Positions 1 to 5,107 of a DNA stretch of 5,225 nt are shown here, piece by piece. The notes beneath the pieces were generated by a model that saw only the letters and a list, made by a program, of their open reading frames with translations, did not search any database and was not told where the DNA came from. Position numbers and translations under genes: made by a program. Numbering within the stretch: the first letter of the stretch is position 1; each line of letters opens with the position of its first letter. The DNA is from Bacteroidia bacterium (GTDB lineage Bacteria; Bacteroidota; Bacteroidia; Bacteroidales; BM523): positions 1-5,225 of the forward strand of contig JACQWN010000321.1 of the NCBI GenBank assembly GCA_016209245.1, read 5' to 3'.

Positions 1-1470
1 ATGTTTGCAGGATTTTATGGCGGTGCGCCTGTGGACATGAGTCAGTGGGGATATTGCTACTGGTCGTCAGGTTCCGATGGTATGAAAATCGTTGGTTTCA
101 GAGGGGATTATGGCCTTGGTGATAAAAATATTTTTGAGAATCCCAAGGAGCTTTTAATGGGAACTCCTGCCACATATAATGACACATTTCCAAATTCAGC
201 GCGCTGGGTCGTTGAAATAGCCGAAAATCCCGCCGATTATGACTCAGCTTATATCAGCACCGTTCAAAAGATTCTCACAGTTGATGCCTTTGGCACAATG
301 ATTACTCCTTATGATACATTTGAAGTAATAAGGGTTCATGAATATTTCATCGGCATTGATACTATTGCTGCCATATTTTATGGAGATACATTATGGTCAA
401 TGCAAATTGCCAATGATACCTTAAATAATTATTATTTCTGGGCGAATGGCTTGGGTTATCCGGTTGCTATTGCACATTGTAATAAAAACAATACTTTATT
501 AAAAGTGGAGTATGTAACCTATAAAGCTGAAGCATTTCCGATTACAGGCATGGTTTATCAGCCCGGTGGTCAAAATATTGTTGATAATGGAACAGTTCAG
601 TTAATTGCTAAAGACGAATGGGCGCATCTTTATGGTGTGGAAGAAACTGTTAATATCGTTGACGGAGGCCATTTTCAATTTTCTTATGTTACATGGGGCA
701 ATTGGCTCATACTTGCAGACCCTGATAATGGAACCTATCCAAACTATTTCCCAACATATTATGGTGATGCTGTAGCTTGGGAAAATGCTGCAACACTTGC
801 TGTACAAAGCGATACAAACATAACAATTACTGTCGTCGAGGACCTGTCTGATACTGTACAAACAGGCAATGGTCTGTTAAGCGGAATTATCTGGCAGGAT
901 ACAATTACAATAGACACAAAAGAGCCGGCTGATGCTATAAAAGCAGGCAATGTAAAAGTAACATTGGAGGAAAATCCGGGCGGTGCCGCTCTGTTATTCT
1001 CTGTAAGTGATACCAGCGGTCAATATGAATTTACTAACCTTGCCAATGGCAGCTATAAACTAAAAGTAGAGATTGCCGGCTTATATATGGATTCAACCTA
1101 TATCGTTGAAGTATCGCAGAACCAATTAATATTTAATAATCTGGACTTTCTTTACGATTCCACTCAAGTACACCCGTCTTTTATGATTGCAGTCGAAGAA
1201 CTGCACCTTGATAACTTAATTCCTGTAAAGATATATCCTAATCCTTTCACTGATAATGCAACTGTTTCAATCGAAAATATTGACAAACCATTTAACTATG
1301 ACTTTATTCTGTTAAATAATACAGGAAAAATAATCAGATATTGGAAAGGAACCTCAACCGGTTCATTTCAAATATCGGGTAAAGGGCTTGTCTCCGGCAA
1401 TTATCTTTTTGAGCTTAAAGTCAAGGGGAGAACCATATATAAAGGGAAAATATTGGTTGAAAAATATTAA
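1..1470 (+). CDS. T9SS-exported multidomain protein, C-terminal part (left edge probably truncated)
   Basis: The frame is open from base 1 to a TAA at 1468-1470 (489 residues). It starts with ATG but has no signal peptide, which a T9SS cargo needs, so the true start is probably outside the window. Residues 1-175 are an unnamed region rich in aromatic residues and Asp (for example GFRGDYGLGD and YYFWANGLGYPVA). Residues about 179-281 form one Ig/carboxypeptidase-regulatory-like module ending in a FPTYYGDAVAW stretch. Residues about 289-382 form a second, SdrD-B-like module (VTLEENPGG, GQYEFTNLANGSYKL, then MDSTY). Residues about 404-489 are a T9SS type A sorting domain with KIYPNPF, a LLNNTGKII strand and the closing SGNYLFELKVKG...KILV pattern. 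By family knowledge the protein is exported across the outer membrane, where the sorting domain is removed and the protein released or anchored. Its specific role is unknown. The frame looks intact, unlike the convergent locus next to it. Confidence 0.88.
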   Translation: MFAGFYGGAPVDMSQWGYCYWSSGSDGMKIVGFRGDYGLGDKNIFENPKELLMGTPATYNDTFPNSARWVVEIAENPADYDSAYISTVQKILTVDAFGTMITPYDTFEVIRVHEYFIGIDTIAAIFYGDTLWSMQIANDTLNNYYFWANGLGYPVAIAHCNKNNTLLKVEYVTYKAEAFPITGMVYQPGGQNIVDNGTVQLIAKDEWAHLYGVEETVNIVDGGHFQFSYVTWGNWLILADPDNGTYPNYFPTYYGDAVAWENAATLAVQSDTNITITVVEDLSDTVQTGNGLLSGIIWQDTITIDTKEPADAIKAGNVKVTLEENPGGAALLFSVSDTSGQYEFTNLANGSYKLKVEIAGLYMDSTYIVEVSQNQLIFNNLDFLYDSTQVHPSFMIAVEELHLDNLIPVKIYPNPFTDNATVSIENIDKPFNYDFILLNNTGKIIRYWKGTSTGSFQISGKGLVSGNYLFELKVKGRTIYKGKILVEKY

Positions 1471-1477
1471 TATTTTT
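1460..1477. repeat. 18-bp perfect AT palindrome over the stop codon of the plus-strand gene
   Basis: The sequence AAAAATATT/AATATTTTT is a perfect palindrome containing the TAA stop of the left gene. It lies in the short gap between two convergent genes, whose stops are only 36 bp apart. It could help transcription end in both directions, but it has no GC base pairs and no loop of its own, so a terminator role is only a guess. Confidence 0.35.
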
Positions 1478-1506
1478 GTTTTTCCTGACCGTAATAAATT
1501 AACTGT

Positions 1507-1959
1507 CTATCTGACAATTATCAGTTTTGTGACAATATTTCCGGCTTTAATAAAATATATCCCGTCGGAATATCTTTCCAGTGAAACAGATAACCTGTTT
1601 GATGCTTTAGAGACAGAAAACTCATCAATTTTCTGTAACATGATATTATAAAATTCGAACGTACTTTTATTAGAAGAGAAAAATTCTACATATAATACAT
1701 ATTTGGCCGGGTTCGGATATATTGAAAAGCCAGTATCCAGATAATATTCATTTACCGAAGTTATGTTATTAGTATCTGAAAATGATGGTGTCATAGCAAT
1801 AAACGAACCTGTCCCGTTGGGATATCTTCCTGTGGATATGTCAGTAACCTGTTCGGTAAAGCTGACCGAATCAATAATATTATTTTCTGAACCGGCGAAT
1901 ATGAGCGATTCGCCTGATTTTGATAATTTGAAATTTGCGTGTAATCCTTGCTGGCTCAT
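1507..1959 (-). CDS. C-terminal fragment: lamin-tail half-domain plus T9SS sorting domain
   Basis: The listed frame starts at an internal Met (150 residues), but homology continues upstream in the same frame to about 2064. There GAYLSDN, a TAA stop at 2038-2040 and QNITKWSFPDTVIKANNFLIVW read as a normal LTD strand set broken by one stop codon. Within the listed frame, residues 1-60 are the second half of the LTD (GLHANFKLSKSGE, then IIDSVSF, then GRYPNGTGSF). Residues about 75-150 are a complete T9SS type A domain (IYPNPAK, then the closing YSDGIYFIKAGNIVTKLII). The fragment has no signal peptide and could not be exported alone. It is best read as the 3' end of the ancestral CotH-family gene whose kinase part lies just upstream. 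The TAG stop at 1507-1509 faces the convergent left gene. Confidence 0.75.
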   Translation of the reverse strand: MSQQGLHANFKLSKSGESLIFAGSENNIIDSVSFTEQVTDISTGRYPNGTGSFIAMTPSFSDTNNITSVNEYYLDTGFSIYPNPAKYVLYVEFFSSNKSTFEFYNIMLQKIDEFSVSKASNRLSVSLERYSDGIYFIKAGNIVTKLIIVR

Positions 1960-2041
1960 ATCATTATCAAGCCAAACAATAAGAAAATTATTCGCCTTAA
2001 TAACAGTATCGGGAAATGACCATTTTGTAATATTCTGTTAA

Positions 2042-3412
2042 TTATCCGACAGGTATGCTCCATGCCTGCATCAGGTCGGCTATGCCGGGATACTCTATCA
2101 TTTCCCCCGTGCCGCCAACAGTTGTGTCAAGATTATTGATAAAATCGGCGTAACTGTAAAATTTATTAGTGTCGTTCTGCACATCAACATTAATCATGCT
2201 CTGTAATTCCTGTCCTCTTGAGTAATATTCATTATTTACAAAATTTTCGTTTAAAATCGTTCGCATGTGGGCGAGATACATTCTTTTGAATGTATTATTC
2301 TGAAATAAATTTTTCATTAAAGGACGCGGTTTGATTGAAAATGTCAAATGTTGCAAAGGGTTAAGATTTTTCGCTTTATCAATAGTAAGTCCGTTAAAAT
2401 TATTTGAGCCGTCGGAATTCCTGAAACTGCCGAATGACATGTTTAAATCCCAGACAACCGGATTGAATCTTCCGTTATTATCCATATACAGATAATAATT
2501 TGGGGCGTAACCGATATAACTATCAAGATTTGCCAAGCTGAGTTTAATTTTGCTGATGCCATGATAATTCTGTCCTTCTATGATATAATCCAATGAAATA
2601 TTAAACGGGTTTTTGATTTCATTCGCATTCCATGAGCTATATCCTTTATATCTGATTCCTGTGCTGTCAAACATTGTTCCGTCATCTGATAAATCAATCT
2701 GATAACTGCATTGCGGTATAAAATTGTTTTGCAGTTGCAATATTGTCTGCCCGTATATATTTAAAATTTCAAGCTTACCGGTAACTGAATGGTTTAGGCA
2801 TATATTAAATATTCCGCTTGAAGGATTCGGATAACAGATAATATTATTTTCATCAGAAAATTTATTTATAGAAACCTGAATACAAGCACTATCAGCAGAT
2901 CCCGGAGATGCAAAAAGACTATCACCGGTTGAAATAGTATCAGTAAATTGAGTTGAATAGAGCCAATTTGTAGCGTCATTATTGTCTGCATTGTAATCGC
3001 AAAGGACTAAAGAAGGTCCTGCACCATTAGGTTCTGTTGGCCAAGGAGAAATATTATCATAATTGACAATATCAATAGTATCACCGGTAGGATTTATTAA
3101 AGCAATAGATTCGCCATTATTGCTTAAATTACCACCTAACCATTGATGAACCGGTATCCCAAAGAAATTCTGAAAAGTAGAAGCATATCTGCAAGTTATA
3201 AAATAATCGCCCGGATTTAATATGGTTGAAGGAAAAGTATCGGTTACCCCAAGCATTGTCCAACCCGATAAATCAACTGCAGCCGTGTCGTTATTGTATA
3301 TTTCAATAAATTCTAAGTTATCAGTCGGTGTTTCAGGTGTATTATACATTATTTCCGTAATAACTATATTTAAAGTGTGCTTATATGAAAAAGTGTCGGA
3401 TGCAGAAACCAT
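2042..3412 (-). CDS. Fused fragment: lamin-tail domain, T9SS sorting domain, internally deleted CotH kinase
   Basis: This 456-residue frame has no signal peptide. Its ATG at 3412 is unlikely to be a real start, because the frame is open only to about 3424 and the coding sense continues from the upstream piece. Residues about 15-140 are a full lamin-tail domain (NIVITEIMYN, LEFIEIYNN, NFFGIPVHQW, NLSNNGES). Residues about 183-243 are a T9SS sorting domain (CYPNPSSG, NIYGQTIL) lacking its last strands. At residue 243/244 it passes directly into a CotH-kinase start (DGTMFDSTGIRYKGYSS). After KIKLS (residue 292) the kinase jumps to LANLDSYIGYAPNYYLY, losing most of the N-terminal and middle part. 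The later core is well kept, including NPVVWDLNMSFG (about 319-330), YLAHMRTI and YPGIADLM. CotH proteins are secreted or spore-coat protein kinases, but this copy lacks the region expected to hold the nucleotide-binding loop and should be inactive. Confidence 0.8.
   Translation of the reverse strand: MVSASDTFSYKHTLNIVITEIMYNTPETPTDNLEFIEIYNNDTAAVDLSGWTMLGVTDTFPSTILNPGDYFITCRYASTFQNFFGIPVHQWLGGNLSNNGESIALINPTGDTIDIVNYDNISPWPTEPNGAGPSLVLCDYNADNNDATNWLYSTQFTDTISTGDSLFASPGSADSACIQVSINKFSDENNIICYPNPSSGIFNICLNHSVTGKLEILNIYGQTILQLQNNFIPQCSYQIDLSDDGTMFDSTGIRYKGYSSWNANEIKNPFNISLDYIIEGQNYHGISKIKLSLANLDSYIGYAPNYYLYMDNNGRFNPVVWDLNMSFGSFRNSDGSNNFNGLTIDKAKNLNPLQHLTFSIKPRPLMKNLFQNNTFKRMYLAHMRTILNENFVNNEYYSRGQELQSMINVDVQNDTNKFYSYADFINNLDTTVGGTGEMIEYPGIADLMQAWSIPVG
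3291..3371 (-). repeat. Imperfect direct repeat, copy 1 (start of the second lamin-tail domain)
   Basis: This matches 3485-3571 at the DNA level. The block at 3341-3371 differs from 3541-3571 at three of 31 positions, and the block at about 3291-3313 differs from 3485-3507 at two of 23. The repeat encodes NIVITEIMYN ... LEFIE(I/L)YNN, the start of an LTD. It shows that the locus carries two LTD modules that are still similar at the DNA level and could recombine. Confidence 0.7.
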
Positions 3413-4236
3413 AGCATTTCTGAATTATTGCTCAGGTTTTGTCCCGGCGCCCATTGAACAGCATCGCTGATACCAAAATCTGAATTATTGTACAATTCAA
3501 TAAATTCAAGCGAATCGCTGTTAGCTCCTGTGCTGGGGTCATTATACATTATTTCAGTAATTACGATATTTGCAATTGAATTATTATAAAGGAAGTTGAA
3601 CGCCTGCGGCATTGCCATAGGAATTGAGCTTGTATCTTCAATATTATCTATGGTGAGAGTATATGCATCGCCGTTAATTAATGGTGCAGCCAGTGTTAAA
3701 GTGACTGTATCAAGCGTTAATGAAAGGACAGCGGATGAAATTGGTGGCAGGCCTGTATAATTGGATACATTTTCTGAAGTGCTGTTTACCGGTTTGTTGA
3801 ATATTACTTTTATATGCGATAAATCGTAAACATAGGCATTTGTAACGGCAGGCGGAGTAATTCCTGAAATATTATGTCCCCAGATTTTTATATCGTCAAT
3901 GCTTGACGAACCGGTTGCAGCAACAGTTCCTCCGCTGACAGTAAGATTGTCTCTTACAAGCCAGCGGATATAAACCGAGTCAATGTCATTACATTCAACC
4001 GGAAGCGTGTCGGTAATCACCTGGTTCCATGAGCTGACGGTAGTAATATCCACCGAATCGCCCGGAATATTCGTCCACCTGATAGTTTTATCAAGATTTG
4101 CCGGAATACCGCCGTCAGCAACCGAATCATACGGATTATTCGGAAATGTCCATTTCACAATGGTGTCGTAAACCTGAGCATATCCTATACCATAGAACAA
4201 CATAAAAACTGTTAAAAGTGTAATTAATTTTTTCAT
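3370..4236 (-). CDS. N-terminal fragment: signal peptide, beta-sandwich, Ig-like domain, broken lamin-tail domain
   Basis: I choose the ATG at 4236 (288 residues). It gives a clean Sec signal peptide, MKK then a hydrophobic core ending GIGYA, with likely cleavage before Q21. The GTG at 4257 would add seven residues from a dispersed repeat. Residues 21-52 begin a beta-sandwich often seen in LTD proteins (VKWTFPNN, VADGGIPANL). It jumps to its last strands at R53 (WTNIPGDS, VYIRWLVRDN, SIDDIKIWG), and some 60 residues seem to be missing. Residues about 127-220 are a bacterial Ig-like domain (HIKVIFNKPV, VTLTLAAPLINGDAYTLTI). Residues 222-273 are an LTD lacking about 35 residues between YNNSD (253) and FGISDAVQW. 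After NLSNNSE (273) the sense is lost and the last 15 residues are out-of-frame read-through. The coding sense resumes in the next frame, which overlaps this one by 43 bp. Confidence 0.8.
   Translation of the reverse strand: MKKLITLLTVFMLFYGIGYAQVYDTIVKWTFPNNPYDSVADGGIPANLDKTIRWTNIPGDSVDITTVSSWNQVITDTLPVECNDIDSVYIRWLVRDNLTVSGGTVAATGSSSIDDIKIWGHNISGITPPAVTNAYVYDLSHIKVIFNKPVNSTSENVSNYTGLPPISSAVLSLTLDTVTLTLAAPLINGDAYTLTIDNIEDTSSIPMAMPQAFNFLYNNSIANIVITEIMYNDPSTGANSDSLEFIELYNNSDFGISDAVQWAPGQNLSNNSEMLWFLHPTLFHISTL
3485..3571 (-). repeat. Imperfect direct repeat, copy 2 (start of the first lamin-tail domain)
   Basis: This is the partner of 3291-3371, offset by about 195-200 bp. It encodes the NIVITEIMYND ... 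SLEFIELYNN start of the first, broken LTD. Its gene-downstream edge touches the point at 3478 where that LTD loses its middle. Confidence 0.7.
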
Positions 4237-4252
4237 ACGATTTAATTTTTTT

Positions 4253-4284
4253 ACCACCCCCGACCATTCCTAAAAGGAGGGGAA
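4253..4284. repeat. Degenerate GC-rich palindromic intergenic repeat
   Basis: On the minus strand this reads TTCCCCTCCTTTTAGGAATGG followed by TCGGGGGTGGT. CCATTCCT (4264-4271) and AGGAGGGG (4275-4282) form an 8-bp hairpin with two imperfect pairs around an AAA loop. From memory, this closely resembles a dispersed repeat common between genes in Bacteroidota, whose usual form has AGGAGGGG where this copy has AGGAATGG. It stands out as GC-rich in an AT-rich gap. It ends about 17 bp before the signal-peptide ATG, so it lies in the 5' leader of the broken locus. Confidence 0.55.
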
Positions 4285-4539
4285 GATTATTCTCCTCCTC
4301 GTAAGATGGGAAACAGACATAGTAAGTTTAATAATTAAAGAAGCATTTTTAATTTATTTGGTTGCTTATTTAGATATGTAAAACCGAATGCAATACTATA
4401 AAAAAAATTAAATTTATCAAAACTTTTGAGGTGAATGAGGGAAATTATGAGGTGAATGGGAAAGTATTGTGCATTTCTATTGACTATTTGAGTAGCTAAA
4501 ACTCTGTAAGCCCTATGTTATCTTTGTTGTGGGGATGAA
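4285..4539. other. Gene-free interval upstream of the broken CotH locus
   Basis: No open frame with a start codon or family resemblance was found on either strand. The interval holds a CTCCTCCTC tract at about 4292-4299 that can pair with the AGGAGG of the adjacent repeat, a 21-nt imperfect tandem repeat at 4428-4469, and TATCTTTG at 4519-4526. The promoter of the minus-strand LTD/CotH locus should lie here, but I could not place a convincing TTG ... TAnnTTTG pair on the minus strand. Confidence 0.5.
4428..4469. repeat. 21-nt imperfect tandem repeat (GAGGTGAATG unit)
   Basis: GAGGTGAATG occurs at 4428-4437 and again at 4449-4458, exactly 21 nt apart. Each copy is followed by a G-rich then A-rich run (AGGGAAATTAT and GGAAAGTATTG). 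Two adjacent copies of a short unit next to no gene may be the leftover end of an insertion sequence; IS21-family ends carry repeated internal units of about this size. No transposase sequence is present, so this origin is a guess. Confidence 0.4.
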
Positions 4540-4686
4540 TTAATTTCCAAAAAGAACTTCATCATTATTAAAATCAAATATAGCTCTTTTGCAAATAGAC
4601 CTCAGAAGAGTCATGCCTATAAGATATTCCTTTTCAATTTCTGTAATTTCTACTTCATTCAATTTTAAAGAACATGAACTGAAGGA
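4540..4686 (-). pseudogene. C-terminal stub of a retropepsin-like (clan AA) aspartic protease
   Basis: Below the stop of the small gene, a different minus-strand frame reads SLKLNEVEITEIEKEYLIGM, then TLLRSICKRAIFDFNNDEVLFGN, ending at TAA 4540-4542. The pattern V.I....LIG..LL......DF....V.F is the closing part of small retropepsin-like proteases found in many bacteria. The part that should carry the DTG active site is absent and the frame has no start codon, because a TAG lies just upstream. The sequence before about 4670 in this frame is the small gene read out of frame, so the junction lies near 4665-4686. The stub cannot be active. Small proteins like the one directly upstream are often encoded next to, or fused to, such proteases, so both pieces may come from one pair or one fused gene that lost its centre. 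Chance resemblance is possible, since only about 42 residues support the call. Confidence 0.55.
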
Positions 4687-4904
4687 TAGCCGACTCTAAC
4701 AAAGAAAAATATTGCTTTAGAATCATTTTTCATTTTCCTGCCTAATTTAGCAGCTTCAACAATACTTTTCCCTAAAAAAATTTCACCAGTTTGAGGATCA
4801 ATAGCGGCTATATAGCCTATCTTTTCTGAATCTTTGGAATCTACCAATCTTTTTACAATTTCATTAGCCTTATCTGAAAGTCTTAATTTTTCCATTATTA
4901 TCAC
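4665..4904 (-). CDS. Small conserved-looking protein, probably truncated at its C-terminus
   Basis: The frame is 79 residues from GTG 4904, or 76 from ATG 4895. I prefer the ATG (MEKLRLSDKA), because GTG ATA ATA adds only three residues and neither start has a ribosome-binding site. The N-terminal half looks like an amphipathic helix (LSDKANEIVKRLVDSKDSEK). It is followed by GYIAAIDPQTGEIFLGKSIVEAAKLGRKMKND and a hydrophobic strand FFFVRVGYPSVHVL. I do not have a firm family name. The 'AIDPQTGEIFLGKS..EA...GR' layout is that of small proteins encoded beside retropepsin-like proteases, and such a protease stub follows directly. There are no membrane segments or signal peptide, so it is probably cytoplasmic. 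The stop just after GYPSVHVL is probably secondary, as the next bases already belong to the protease frame. Confidence 0.6.
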   Translation of the reverse strand: MIIMEKLRLSDKANEIVKRLVDSKDSEKIGYIAAIDPQTGEIFLGKSIVEAAKLGRKMKNDSKAIFFFVRVGYPSVHVL

Positions 4905-5020
4905 ATTTTATATAATTTTACAATAAATAGCCCAAACACATACAATTACAGAAAATATATCACACTGTTATGCGACAGGATATAATTTTTGGACCAAATG
5001 CCCGGTAAATTTTATTTTAC

Positions 5021-5036
5021 TATGTAAAGATACATA
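5021..5036. repeat. 16-bp inverted repeat TATGTA-AAGA-TACATA
   Basis: This is a perfect 6-bp dyad with a 4-bp spacer, about 120 bp upstream of the small minus-strand gene. On the minus strand it contains TATCTTTA, close to the Bacteroidota -7 element TAnnTTTG, but no TTG was found at the right distance upstream. It could be an operator or part of a promoter for the small gene. In such AT-rich DNA it may also be chance. Confidence 0.3.
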
Positions 5037-5056
5037 TTTTTTATTACTTAGACTTA

Positions 5057-5104
5057 ATAAAATCTTCAATTCATTAGTCATTTTTCAGTTTATAAAGATT
5101 TTAT
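5057..5104 (-). terminator. Possible AT-rich stem-loop after the right-edge T9SS gene
   Basis: ATAAAATCTT (5057-5066) and AAGATTTTAT (5095-5104) form a perfect 10-bp inverted repeat with a 28-nt loop. It begins only 3 bp past the stop codon of the minus-strand sorting-domain fragment, where a terminator would be expected. The stem has just two GC pairs, the loop is long and no strong T-run follows, so it is at best a weak terminator. Confidence 0.3.
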
Positions 5105-5107
5105 ATT

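Larger units (their letters stand above)
1507..4236 (-). pseudogene. Broken LTD/CotH/T9SS surface-protein locus, a mosaic of two ancestral genes
   Basis: Read on the minus strand, this stretch gives in order: signal peptide, beta-sandwich, Ig-like domain, LTD (partial), LTD (complete), T9SS sorting domain (end missing), CotH kinase (start and middle missing), LTD (C-terminal half) and T9SS sorting domain (complete). The frame changes near 3413-3420 and near 2061-2066, and a TAA at 2038-2040 interrupts the last part. Family segments are missing near 4080, 3478, 3416, 2684, 2537 and 2063. A sorting domain in the middle of a chain makes no functional sense, so two neighbouring T9SS genes were most likely joined by deletion. 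The three open pieces are listed separately. Which family segments are missing is judged from memory of these families, not from an alignment. A misassembled contig would look the same. Confidence 0.75.

Noticed and set aside
601..950. Minus-strand open frames of 86 and 63 codons under the left gene
   Set aside because: They lie wholly inside a strong T9SS coding frame and show no domain features; they are shadows.
1388..2041. Plus-strand open frames of 87 and 92 codons opposite the last LTD/T9SS fragment
   Set aside because: They overlap clear minus-strand coding sequence, and the first also overlaps the end of the left gene in another frame; no family features.
3291..3571. The LTD direct repeats as a CRISPR array or programmed-variation cassette
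   Set aside because: There are only two diverged copies, both coding for the same domain start, with no regular spacers and no recombinase or reverse transcriptase nearby.
3222..4171. Plus-strand open frames of 82 and 62 codons opposite the LTD/CotH locus
   Set aside because: They are antisense shadows of recognisable LTD and beta-sandwich sequence.
4234..4257. GTG start at 4257 giving a seven-residue extension MVKKLNR before the signal peptide
   Set aside because: The extra codons come from the dispersed palindromic repeat and an A-rich run, and the ATG at 4236 gives a standard signal peptide beginning MKK.
4374..4499. Plus-strand open frame of about 41 codons reading FEVNEGNYEVNGKVL near its end
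   Set aside because: It has no start codon, its peptide repeat only reflects the 21-nt DNA repeat, and no family resemblance is seen.
4519..4526. TATCTTTG on the plus strand, matching the Bacteroidota -7 consensus TAnnTTTG
   Set aside because: The nearest upstream TTTG (4487-4490) is 28 nt away, against the expected 19 or so, and no plus-strand gene follows; it would only give antisense RNA.
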